NCBI GenBank assembly: GCA_040261275.1
Contig: JBDQOI010000060.1
Span: forward strand, 1 to 9,064
DNA: 9,064 nt
Source: UBA8752 sp040261275
GTDB lineage: Bacteria; Bacteroidota; Bacteroidia; Flavobacteriales_D; Sanyastnellaceae
Reading direction: 5' to 3'
The notes beneath the pieces were generated by a model. That model was not told the DNA's origin. It saw only the letters and a program-made list of their open reading frames with translations, and made no database searches. Position numbers and translations under genes: made by a program. Shown here piece by piece: positions 1 to 6,647 of the stretch; position 1 is the stretch's first letter, and each line of letters opens with the position of its first letter.

Positions 1-780
1 CTGAGCACCGACACCGGTGCCGACAACTACCACCCGGGCGGCCTGCCCTTGATGCCGGGTGCCATTGAAACGGTAGAGGCCGGAGACGCCTTGGCGGGCG
101 ATGCCGATGAGCACGTGGGCAAGCTGAAGCTGTGGGCCTGGAAAGGAAGCAAGGCCATCGACAACGTCGACACGGAGTTTGCGGGCGTGGGCTGGGTCCT
201 CGCCGAATCCTGGGAGCCCTACCAGCGTCCCTCCTTCGTGAGCCCCAATTTCGCGGGATACGTCAGCGGGCACAGCACCTACTCCCGCGCCGCGGCTGAG
301 GTGCTCACCGCCTTCACGGGCGACGCCTACTTCCCCGGCGGCATGGGCACCTTCCTGGCGCCCGCAGGGGAATTCCTCGTATTCGAAGACGGTCCCAGCG
401 TGGACGTGGAACTCCAATGGGCGACATACCGGGACGCCTCGGACGAATGTAGCCTCAGCCGCATCTACGGTGGCATCCACCCCTACTTCGACGACGTGCC
501 CGGACGGTTGATGGGCATCGACATCGGCGTAGCCGCTTTTGACCGCGCTGCCACCTTCTTTGGCGATCCGGACATGGCCTGCGGCTCCGACCCCGGCCCC
601 AGCACCTGCCCGAGCGACCTCGATGGCGACGGCTTCATCTACGTGAGCGACGCTGTCATCTTCCTCGCCGATTTCGGCTGCTCGGAGAACTGCGTGGACG
701 ACATCAACGGCGACGGCGCGTCCAATGTCCTCGACCTCGTGGAAGGCATCCTCGCCAACTTCGGCGACCCCTGCCCCTGA
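1..780 (+). CDS. Vanadium-haloperoxidase-like PAP2 superfamily protein with C-terminal dockerin-like EF-hands (5' truncated)
   Basis: The reading frame is open from base 1, so the N-terminus (signal peptide and first PAP2 motif) lies outside the window; 259 residues remain. Two PAP2 motifs are visible: SGHST at residues 89-93, and SRIYGGIHPYFD at 153-164, which fits SRx5Hx3D with the catalytic-type His at 160. The flanking text (WEPYQRPSF, VELQWATYRDASD) matches bacterial vanadium-dependent haloperoxidase-like secreted proteins. These bind vanadate or phosphate and act as haloperoxidases or acid phosphatases; the sequence cannot decide which. After a Cys/Pro linker come two EF-hand loops of dockerin type, D206-D208-D210-D217 and D234-N236-D238-D245, each followed by a hydrophobic helix ending in FG. 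The protein ends in PCP with no obvious type IX sorting tail. The internal TTG and ATG at 49 and 52 are not believable starts because homology extends upstream. Family call firm, substrate unknown. Confidence 0.85.
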   Translation: MSTDTGADNYHPGGLPLMPGAIETVEAGDALAGDADEHVGKLKLWAWKGSKAIDNVDTEFAGVGWVLAESWEPYQRPSFVSPNFAGYVSGHSTYSRAAAEVLTAFTGDAYFPGGMGTFLAPAGEFLVFEDGPSVDVELQWATYRDASDECSLSRIYGGIHPYFDDVPGRLMGIDIGVAAFDRAATFFGDPDMACGSDPGPSTCPSDLDGDGFIYVSDAVIFLADFGCSENCVDDINGDGASNVLDLVEGILANFGDPCP

Positions 781-879
781 TACGCCACCAGCACATGGGC
801 CCCCAGCCACACCTGCGTTCTTCATCTCGATGAATCCGGGAGGGCAATCAAAAGGCGTAGCTTGCCCAAAACACCGAGA

Positions 880-1269
880 ATGAATTCGAAAATCACCAAC
901 GCCCTTCTGACAGCAGTGCAAGCCCTGCTTTCGTTGCCTTTCCTGATGGGCGGCACCATGAAAATCATCACGCCTTACGACGAACTCGTCGCCGGTGAGA
1001 ACATGGGCTGGGCAGCCGATTTCTCCCCCACCGCCATCATGGGCATCGGCGCCGTGGAGTTTGTGTTTGCGGCCTGCCTACTTTCTGCATTGTTCGTGGA
1101 TCTGACCAAAAAGTACACGTCTATCTGGGCCGGCGGCATCGGCGCGGTCATGGTCGGTGCGGCCATCACCCACATCGGCCGGGGCGAGCCCATCACGGTC
1201 AACCTCGTCTTCTTCGCGCTCGCGGCTGTAGTGGCCATCGCCCGACGGGACAGGCTCAAGGCTGCCTGA
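880..1269 (+). CDS. DoxX-like small integral membrane protein
   Basis: A 129-residue hydrophobic protein with four predicted membrane helices at about residues 8-26, 51-72, 81-97 and 105-121. The pattern fits the DoxX-like family: a first helix followed by GGTMKI, a second helix beginning with a G-x-x-E type segment (E60), a third with GAAITHI (H98), and a short arginine-rich C-terminus. Members are inner-membrane proteins of mostly unknown role, some linked to thiosulfate oxidation or oxidative stress; nothing here indicates a substrate. The frame could open at TTG 862, but the ATG at 880 gives the normal short N-terminus and is preferred. It lies 99 bases after the haloperoxidase-like gene and 138 bases before the LVIVD gene. 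No Shine-Dalgarno sequence is visible. Confidence 0.75.
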   Translation: MNSKITNALLTAVQALLSLPFLMGGTMKIITPYDELVAGENMGWAADFSPTAIMGIGAVEFVFAACLLSALFVDLTKKYTSIWAGGIGAVMVGAAITHIGRGEPITVNLVFFALAAVVAIARRDRLKAA

Positions 1270-1407
1270 TCGGGGCCGCACGGCGAGACCTTTGCCTAAA
1301 CAATAGAGCGCAGGATGCAACCTCGGAGGCGGCGGTGTGTTCTGTGAGTGGTCCAGCGCGCCAAAGCGTCATCCCATTCCAGCGCCGGCCCCCCGTATTT
1401 TCGCGCC
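1270..1407. other. Intergenic gap before the LVIVD gene
   Basis: A 138-base gap with short overlapping frames on both strands that lack protein-like composition. Apart from the -7-like TATTTTCG near its right end I see no terminator, RNA or repeat in it. Confidence 0.5.
1396..1403 (+). promoter_or_regulatory. Possible -7 promoter element for the LVIVD gene
   Basis: TATTTTCG differs at one defined position from the Bacteroidota -7 consensus TAnnTTTG and lies four bases before the ATG at 1408. If used, transcription would begin at or next to the start codon, giving a leaderless or near-leaderless mRNA. No convincing -33 TTG is seen 19-21 bases upstream. The following GCGCC is also found after the element at 3687. 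Weak evidence. Confidence 0.3.
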
Positions 1408-3600
1408 ATGTTGAAGCCCCTCCCGTCCCTGTTCGCCTCCGCGCTTCTCGCATTGACCATCACCGCTATGGCCCAGAGCCCCTGCGTGGACGGCATGGCG
1501 GCAGGTTACCCTTGTCAGAACGTGGACCTCCTGTCCTTCATGCCCTTGGACGAAGTCGGTGGCGGCAACAACCTGAACGACATCTGGGGCTGGACGGACC
1601 CCACTGACAGCACCGAATACGTGCTGCTCGGCCGAGCGAACGGAACGGCCTTCATCGACATTTCCGACCCGGTCAACCCCGTCCTGGTGGCCGACTTGCC
1701 CACCCAGACGACGAGCTCATTGTGGAGGGACATCAAGGTGTATGACAATCATGCCTTCATCGTAGCAGAAGCAGGAGGACACGGCATGCAGGTTGTGGAC
1801 CTGACCCAACTGGGCAACATCGCCAACCCGCCCGTCACCTTGCAAGCCGACGCGGTGTATGAAGGATGGGGCAATGCCCACAACATCGTCATCAACGAGA
1901 GCACCGGACGCGCTTATGGCGTGGGAACCAACACTTTTGGCGGAGGACTTCACATCGTGGACATCAGCGACCCTCTGAATCCGACGGCCATTGGCGATTT
2001 CAGCGCCGACGGTTACACCCACGATGCACAGGTCGTCTCCTACATCGGCCCTGATGCCGACTATTCAGGCAAGGAGGTCGCCTTTTGCTGCAACGAAAAC
2101 ACCGTCACCATTGCAGATGTCACCGACCCCACAGACGCCACCCTCATCAGCTCAACGGGGTATGCCGGATCGAATTACACCCACCAAGGCTGGCTGACCG
2201 AAGACCACCGCTATTTCATCAGCAACGACGAGCTGGACGAGATGAACCTGGGCATCAACACCACCTCCTTCATCTGGGATGTCAGCGACCTGAGCGCCCC
2301 TGACCTCATCGGCACCTTCGTCTCCACCTCCACGGCCATTGACCACAACATGTACGTGCGCGATACGCTGGTCTACCAATCAAACTACCGCGCCGGCCTG
2401 CGCATTCTGAACACCACCGACATTGAGAATGGCAACCTTTCGGAGATTGGCTTTTTTGACGTTGAACCCGCCGATGACGCTGCCCAATTCAGTGGCACCT
2501 GGTCGAATTACCCCTACTTCCCCTCAGGCGTGATCGCCGTGACCCACATGGCGCAGGGATTGTTCCTCGTGCAGCTTTCCGGCCAATTGAGCGCTTATGG
2601 ATGCACGGACCCCACAGCGTGCAACTACAACCCTGAGGCCGAGGAGGACAACGGCAGTTGCCTGGGCTTCAACGAATGTGGCGATTGCGAAGGCACGGAG
2701 CTCTATTGCGTGGGCTGCATGGATGCCTCGGCCTGCAATTTCTCAGAAGTGGCCACCATCGACGACGGTTCCTGCTTTGACATCGCCGCGCCGGAGGCAC
2801 AAAGCGCGGTACAGACCACCGAGGCGGTGACCTTTACCGGCGAAGGCGGCACCCATTGGTTCGAGTCCGAATTCACCCCCAATCCGCTGCTCATCGGCCC
2901 CTCCTATACCCTGCCACTGCTCGGTGCCGACGGCTCCGTCTGGGCGGCCCACTCCAACGGTGAATACGAACAAACCGGCGGAAAGACAGGACCGGACCTG
3001 GAGAACGGACAGTTCCACATCAACAACAACTATTGGATGCGCTTCGACGTGTTCCAAGATGTGGTCTTCGAATCGGTAGAGGTGTATTCCGAAGGCGGCG
3101 GCCCGCAGACCATCGAGATCCTCGACGCCGCCGGCAATTTCCTGCACTCCCTGACCCAGCAGTTGGACCCGGGGTTGAATGTGTTCCTGCTCAATGCGGA
3201 AATCCCCGCCGGAGACGGCTATCAGATCCGCTCCGGAAACGACCAGCCCTTGCTGTGGCGCGAGGACAGCGGCGCGAACGTGAACTACCCCTACGCCATT
3301 GGGTCGCTCGCCAACATCACCGGCACAACCATCACCGGCCAGAACGAATTCACGTATTACTATTTCTATTACAACTGGAAGATGTCCTCCATCAACCCGT
3401 GTCTTTCGGAGAGAGTGGAGTTCGCCGTCACCGTGGAGGACGTCAGTGGACTGGAGGAAATGACCGGCAAGGGCGAGCGCCAGCTCTTGAAGATGATCGA
3501 TGTGACCGGCCGCGAGGTCGAGCGCGCCACCGAGCAGATGATCTTCCTGATCTACTCCGACGGCAGCGTGGAAAAGCGCATCCTGACCGACCGGGAGTAA
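1408..3600 (+). CDS. Secreted choice-of-anchor-B / LVIVD-repeat protein with Cys-rich modules and short T9SS-like tail
   Basis: A 730-residue exported protein. ATG 1408 is chosen because it starts a clean signal peptide (about 1-22, cleavage after TAMA before Q23); the upstream GTG at 1348 would add 20 residues that spoil it. Residues about 50-395 form a propeller-like region with LVIVD-type signatures near 84-88 (DISDP), 185-189 (DISDP), 237-241 (DVTDP) and 291-294 (DVSD), typical of choice-of-anchor-B proteins. Two cysteine-rich modules follow at 398-418 and 436-456. Residues about 470-690 look like a beta-sandwich region, rich in YYYFYYNW-type aromatics near its end. The last 35 residues (MIDVTGREV at 696-704, then IYSDGSVEKR) resemble a short Bacteroidota C-terminal secretion signal of the type IX system. 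Likely surface-attached or released; the ligand is unknown. Confidence 0.88.
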   Translation: MLKPLPSLFASALLALTITAMAQSPCVDGMAAGYPCQNVDLLSFMPLDEVGGGNNLNDIWGWTDPTDSTEYVLLGRANGTAFIDISDPVNPVLVADLPTQTTSSLWRDIKVYDNHAFIVAEAGGHGMQVVDLTQLGNIANPPVTLQADAVYEGWGNAHNIVINESTGRAYGVGTNTFGGGLHIVDISDPLNPTAIGDFSADGYTHDAQVVSYIGPDADYSGKEVAFCCNENTVTIADVTDPTDATLISSTGYAGSNYTHQGWLTEDHRYFISNDELDEMNLGINTTSFIWDVSDLSAPDLIGTFVSTSTAIDHNMYVRDTLVYQSNYRAGLRILNTTDIENGNLSEIGFFDVEPADDAAQFSGTWSNYPYFPSGVIAVTHMAQGLFLVQLSGQLSAYGCTDPTACNYNPEAEEDNGSCLGFNECGDCEGTELYCVGCMDASACNFSEVATIDDGSCFDIAAPEAQSAVQTTEAVTFTGEGGTHWFESEFTPNPLLIGPSYTLPLLGADGSVWAAHSNGEYEQTGGKTGPDLENGQFHINNNYWMRFDVFQDVVFESVEVYSEGGGPQTIEILDAAGNFLHSLTQQLDPGLNVFLLNAEIPAGDGYQIRSGNDQPLLWREDSGANVNYPYAIGSLANITGTTITGQNEFTYYYFYYNWKMSSINPCLSERVEFAVTVEDVSGLEEMTGKGERQLLKMIDVTGREVERATEQMIFLIYSDGSVEKRILTDRE
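2599..2775 (+). repeat. Tandem Cys-rich CTDPTACNYNP-type protein modules
   Basis: Two related 21-residue modules inside the LVIVD protein, encoded at 2599-2661 and 2713-2775. Both follow G-C-x-D-x-x-A-C-N-[YF]-x(6)-[ED]-D-[ND]-G-S-C. They are separated by a 17-residue linker with its own cysteines (CGDCEG, YCV). Each module has three cysteines and the acidic DDGSC/DNGSC end. The module is common in secreted Flavobacteriales proteins, often as a spacer before the C-terminal sorting region; its function is not established. The DNA copies are diverged, so this is a protein-level repeat and not a recent duplication. Confidence 0.8.
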
Positions 3601-3670
3601 GCCCTGACGGAGTGGCGTACTTCGCCCATTCAGATTTAACCGTTTGGTAACAGGCCCCTGTGTAGCCGCG

Positions 3671-3687
3671 AGGTGAACTCCTCACCT
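3671..3687 (+). repeat. Inverted repeat abutting the promoter of the protease-RimK gene
   Basis: AGGTGA at 3671-3676 and TCACCT at 3682-3687 are perfect reverse complements around a 5-base centre. The right arm's last T is the first base of the TAATTTTG -7 element. It could be an operator, or a weak hairpin ending transcription of the upstream gene (the AATTTT that follows is only a short T-run). Confidence 0.4.
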
Positions 3688-3694
3688 AATTTTG
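3687..3694 (+). promoter_or_regulatory. -7 promoter element (TAnnTTTG) of the protease-RimK gene
   Basis: TAATTTTG is an exact match to the Bacteroidota housekeeping -7 consensus TAnnTTTG. It lies 22 bases before the ATG at 3717, which predicts a 5' leader of roughly 15-20 bases. The -33 side is poor: the nearest TTTG, at 3643-3646, is 40 bases upstream instead of about 20. It overlaps by one base an inverted repeat that could modulate it. Confidence 0.5.
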
Positions 3695-3716
3695 CGCCCG
3701 AAAAATACAGGCCGAC

Positions 3717-5078
3717 ATGAATGTCATCGGTAGCGTCGAATGGTGCCGTTTCCAACTTCTGGGTGTTCCCGCTGTCAAAGCCCGGGTAGACTCTGGCGCC
3801 AAAACCTCGACCATTCAAGCGAACAAGATCAAGCCATTCATCAAGGATGGACAGGAGTGGGTCAAGTTTGAAATCAACCCCATACAGGACAACCGCAGCA
3901 TTGTGATCAGCTGCGAGGAGCGGGTGACCGGGCGCAAGCTGATCAAAAACACGTCCGGCATCTCTGAAGAGCGCCTGGTCTTTGAGACCACCGTGCAATT
4001 GGGGGCGCATGAATTCAAGATTGACCTGACCCTGGCCAACCGGGACTCGATGGAATTCCGGATGCTGCTCGGTCGGGAGGCATTCATGGACAAGTTTCTC
4101 GTCGATGTCTCTCAGGAATTCCTCCAGGGCGACATCTCAGAGGAAGCGTTGATTCAACTGTACAAGCCCTTTGCCAGCGACAAAAACGGGCTCCGCATCG
4201 GCGTCCTCGCTTCCAACCCCAAACTGTACAGCAACAAACGCATCCTCGAAGCCGGGCAAGCCCGCGGACATGAAATGGTGTTTCTCAACGTAGAGCATTC
4301 GTACATGAAACTCGATGTGCACTCACCTGAGATCCGGTATCGCGGAGGCAACATATTGAACCAGTTCGACGCCATCATCCCGCGGATCAAGCCGGCAGTC
4401 ACCTTCTACGGCTGTGCCCTGTTGCGCCAATTCAAGCACTTGGGCGTGTACTGCCTGAACTCGGCAGATGCCATCACGCAGTCGAGGGACAAACTGTTCG
4501 CCTCCCTCCTGTTTTCGGAAAACGACATCAACATCCCCATCACCGGGTTTGCCAAGTCGCCGATGGACACCAAGGACCTCATCCGCATGGTCAATGGGGC
4601 CCCGCTGATCATCAAGCTGCTGGAGTCCACGCAAGGCAGGGGGGTCGTCCTGGCCGAAACCAACAAAGCCGCCGAAAGTGTCATCAACGCCTTCAAATCC
4701 GTCAAGACCAACATCTTGGTGCAAGAATTCATCAAAGAGGCGAACGGCCAGGACATCCGCTGCTTCGTCGTCAACGGAAAAGTGGTGGCCGCCATGCAAC
4801 GTCAAGCCGAAAAAGGAGAATTCAGGGCCAACATCCACCAAGGCGGCCAAGCCTCCCTCATCAAGATCACCGCAGAGGAGCGGCGGCTGGCACTGAAAGC
4901 GACCAAGGTGCTCAACCTCGCTGTGGCCGGCGTCGACATCATCCGCTCCAACAAAGGCCCCCTCCTGCTCGAGGTCAACTCCTCACCCGGTCTGGAAGGC
5001 ATAGAAAAGGCCACCGGCGCCGACATTGCCGACACCATGATTCAAGCCATCGAACGGAAATTGAAGTTCAACGCATAA
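3717..5078 (+). CDS. Fusion of RimK-associated retropepsin-like protease and RimK-type ATP-grasp glutamate ligase
   Basis: A 453-residue cytoplasmic protein (no signal peptide). Residues 1 to about 140 match the RimK-associated aspartyl/'ATP-dependent zinc protease' family: a retropepsin-like active-site D25-S-G-A, then LLGREAF (117-123) and FLVDVSQEF, the usual end of that fold. Residues about 158-453 are a full-length RimK-type ATP-grasp ligase: pre-ATP-grasp GVLASNP, ATP-lysine candidate K300 in IIKLLE, glycine loop TQGRGVV (305-311), DIRCFVV, FRANIHQGG, D407 in GVDII, and metal-binding EVNSSPG (419-425). RimK adds glutamates to ribosomal protein S6 in Escherichia coli; relatives make other gamma- or alpha-linked peptides. 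The fused protease may trim the same product. All key residues are present, so both halves look active. The substrate is not given by the sequence, so no gene symbol is assigned. ATG 3717 fits the domain start and the promoter element upstream. Confidence 0.9.
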   Translation: MNVIGSVEWCRFQLLGVPAVKARVDSGAKTSTIQANKIKPFIKDGQEWVKFEINPIQDNRSIVISCEERVTGRKLIKNTSGISEERLVFETTVQLGAHEFKIDLTLANRDSMEFRMLLGREAFMDKFLVDVSQEFLQGDISEEALIQLYKPFASDKNGLRIGVLASNPKLYSNKRILEAGQARGHEMVFLNVEHSYMKLDVHSPEIRYRGGNILNQFDAIIPRIKPAVTFYGCALLRQFKHLGVYCLNSADAITQSRDKLFASLLFSENDINIPITGFAKSPMDTKDLIRMVNGAPLIIKLLESTQGRGVVLAETNKAAESVINAFKSVKTNILVQEFIKEANGQDIRCFVVNGKVVAAMQRQAEKGEFRANIHQGGQASLIKITAEERRLALKATKVLNLAVAGVDIIRSNKGPLLLEVNSSPGLEGIEKATGADIADTMIQAIERKLKFNA

Positions 5079-5084
5079 TTTTTG
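5076..5084 (+). promoter_or_regulatory. Possible -7-like element overlapping the ligase stop codon
   Basis: TAATTTTTG resembles TAnnTTTG with one extra T, and its first three bases are the stop codon of the fusion gene. It would place a transcript start near 5090, upstream of the ATG at 5121 but downstream of the alternative TTG at 5082. This supports the ATG as the start of the next gene. No -33 element is clear. Weak evidence; read-through from the ligase gene is equally possible. Confidence 0.25.
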
Positions 5085-5120
5085 AGTTCGAAAAAGACAG
5101 GAACCATCCCCGTTGGGCCA

Positions 5121-5747
5121 ATGCTGCTTTGGGCACATATCACTTCTGGAGCGCTGGCATTGCTCTGCGGCGCCTTGGCCTTGGTTTTCAAAAAAGGCTC
5201 GGTTGCACACCGGCGGTCGGGCCAGGTGTTTTTCGTCTCCATGCTCCTTTGTGGCACATCCGCACTGTGGATGGCCATCCGTACGCACCATGCTTTTCTG
5301 CTGGTGATCGGGGTGTTCAGTCTGTACCTCACCCTGGCGGGGTTCAATGCGCTGCGCGTACTCAAGTCCGACTCGGCCCGGAAATTCGGCCACGGGCTTT
5401 CGGCTGTCATGGCCTTGGGCATCGCCGCCTTCCTCTATATCGCCGTGCGCAGCCTTCAACAAGGAAATCCCGCCGGCGCCACCGTGTTGTTGGTATTTGC
5501 CGCCGTGGCGGGGTTCCTCGTGTGGCAAGACCACACCGTTTTGCGCAGCCGCACCCCTCAAGGACCGATCACCTTGCACATCGGGCGCATGGTCGGGGCT
5601 TGGATTTCGGCATTCACCGCATTCCTTGTGGTCAATGGGACCATGCAGCCGCCCATCCTGAATTGGCTGCTGCCCACGGTCATTGGCGTCCCTGTCATCG
5701 TCTTTTGGATCGGAAAAAAGACCGCCGGTTCACCCCGACGCCGGTGA
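5121..5747 (+). CDS. DUF2306-like polytopic membrane protein
   Basis: A 208-residue protein with about seven predicted membrane helices (roughly 3-22, 36-54, 57-75, 91-109, 119-135, 154-172, 179-198) and an arginine-rich C-terminal tail. It resembles the DUF2306 family of predicted membrane proteins: an early H6 in helix 1, KKGSVAHRRSGQ (25-35) with H30 between helices 1 and 2, and HIGRMVGAWISAFTAFLVVN (153-172) near the end. The conserved histidines suggest metal or haem handling, but no function is established for the family. The frame opens at TTG 5082; ATG 5121 is preferred because helix 1 then begins at once, as usual in the family, and the TTG lies inside a promoter-like element. The gene starts 42 bases after the protease-RimK gene, so co-transcription is possible. 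Its last 18 bases overlap the end of the convergent methyltransferase gene. Confidence 0.75.
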   Translation: MLLWAHITSGALALLCGALALVFKKGSVAHRRSGQVFFVSMLLCGTSALWMAIRTHHAFLLVIGVFSLYLTLAGFNALRVLKSDSARKFGHGLSAVMALGIAAFLYIAVRSLQQGNPAGATVLLVFAAVAGFLVWQDHTVLRSRTPQGPITLHIGRMVGAWISAFTAFLVVNGTMQPPILNWLLPTVIGVPVIVFWIGKKTAGSPRRR

Positions 5748-6545
5748 AGGCGGAGCTGCAGTCTTTCGGGCCTTAATGGCATAGCAATGGGGCAAGCGCT
5801 GATCCGCCCTCGACGCCAACACAAACTGCCCTTTCTCGCGCTCCACCATTCCCTCCAAACCCCAAGGAGAGTGGTCGAACTCTTCGAAAGACAGCAGTTC
5901 CAAGCCCGCCTTTTTCAAACAGCGGAAAAGCGCGGACAGCGGGTGGTTCCACCAACAAGTCGTGATGGCCGTGTCTGCTCCCCCATCGGTGTAGGTCCCG
6001 TTTTCTGTTTCTATATCCGGCTGCGTGGAGAAGAAATAATCCGCCCGTGTTGGGTCATCCAGCAGCCACAGCAATGGATGGAATTCCACAAGCACCAATT
6101 CCCCGCCTGCAGCGAGGTGCAAGGCTGCGGTGTCCACCCATTTCTGGAGGTCGGGAATCCAACCTATGACCCCATACGAGGCGAAGACCACGTCAAAGGT
6201 TTCGCCCAAGTTCAATGCCAACACATCGCTCAAAACAAAGCGCGCATCCACCCCGATCTCCCGGGATAAACCGCGGGCGTATTCGATGGCATTTTCTGAG
6301 AAGTCCACCCCGGTCGTATCAGCGCCCATTCTCGCCAAGGACAGCGTATCCTGACCAAAGTGACATTGCAAGTGCAAGACCGACTTGGAAGACACGTCCC
6401 CCAGCAAGCTGAGCTCAACACCCTTTAGCGACGAGCGGCCCGCCTTAAACCCGGCCACATCATAAAAATCCGAATCCACATGGATCTCGGTCCGCTGGTT
6501 CCATGCCACTTTGTTTTTCTCGAGAAAGGCCCCAAACTCTGACAT
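5730..6545 (-). CDS. Class I SAM-dependent methyltransferase, substrate unknown
   Basis: A 271-residue cytoplasmic protein with a Rossmann-type methyltransferase core. Motif I region VLHLQCHFGQDTLSLA starts at residue 56; the acidic end of strand 2 is GVDFS (79-83), probably contacting the SAM ribose; SDVLAL (106-111) is the motif III region; FDVVFASYGVIGW (117-129) is motif IV. Further on come a PGG-like AAGGELVLVEFHP segment and several Trp/His-rich stretches likely to form the substrate pocket. Motif I lacks the usual G-x-G-x-G, having Q-C-H-F-G-Q instead; this variant recurs in a family of uncharacterised methyltransferases. The start at 6545 (MSEFGAFLEKNK) is chosen over the upstream ATG at 6665, which would add 40 residues of unlikely composition and overlap the preceding gene. 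It follows the FISUMP gene by 95 bases and converges on the DUF2306 gene with an 18-base overlap. Confidence 0.85.
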   Translation of the reverse strand: MSEFGAFLEKNKVAWNQRTEIHVDSDFYDVAGFKAGRSSLKGVELSLLGDVSSKSVLHLQCHFGQDTLSLARMGADTTGVDFSENAIEYARGLSREIGVDARFVLSDVLALNLGETFDVVFASYGVIGWIPDLQKWVDTAALHLAAGGELVLVEFHPLLWLLDDPTRADYFFSTQPDIETENGTYTDGGADTAITTCWWNHPLSALFRCLKKAGLELLSFEEFDHSPWGLEGMVEREKGQFVLASRADQRLPHCYAIKARKTAAPPSPASG

Positions 6546-6620
6546 GGCTTTGAATATCGGAAACTTCAGTCCGCGGGGGTCAACCGGCACACACCCATGT
6601 CGGGATCCTGTCTTCGCGCA

Positions 6621-6647
6621 TTCTATTGTGAACGCGTTTTCTATTGT
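6621..6647. repeat. Nine-base direct repeat flanking a palindrome
   Basis: TTCTATTGT occurs at 6621-6629 and again at 6639-6647, with the perfect palindrome AACGCGTT at 6631-6638 between them. The right copy covers the stop codon of the FISUMP gene (CTA at 6641-6643 on the plus strand). It sits between the FISUMP and methyltransferase genes. Direct observation; a regulatory role is speculative. Confidence 0.45.

Noticed and set aside
821..834. TTCATC-TC-GATGAA hairpin as a terminator after the haloperoxidase-like gene
   Set aside because: AT-rich 6-base stem with a 2-base loop and no T-run; too weak for an intrinsic terminator.
3033..3650. 205-codon plus-strand open frame, very rich in arginine
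   Set aside because: A +1-type shadow of the LVIVD gene; the arginine-rich composition is typical of the wrong frame in GC-rich DNA.
4323..4850. 175-codon minus-strand open frame
   Set aside because: Antisense to the ATP-grasp domain of the RimK-type ligase; no recognisable protein features.
5129..5776. 215-codon plus-strand open frame
   Set aside because: Overlaps the DUF2306-like gene in another frame and lacks its membrane helices; composition is that of a shadow.
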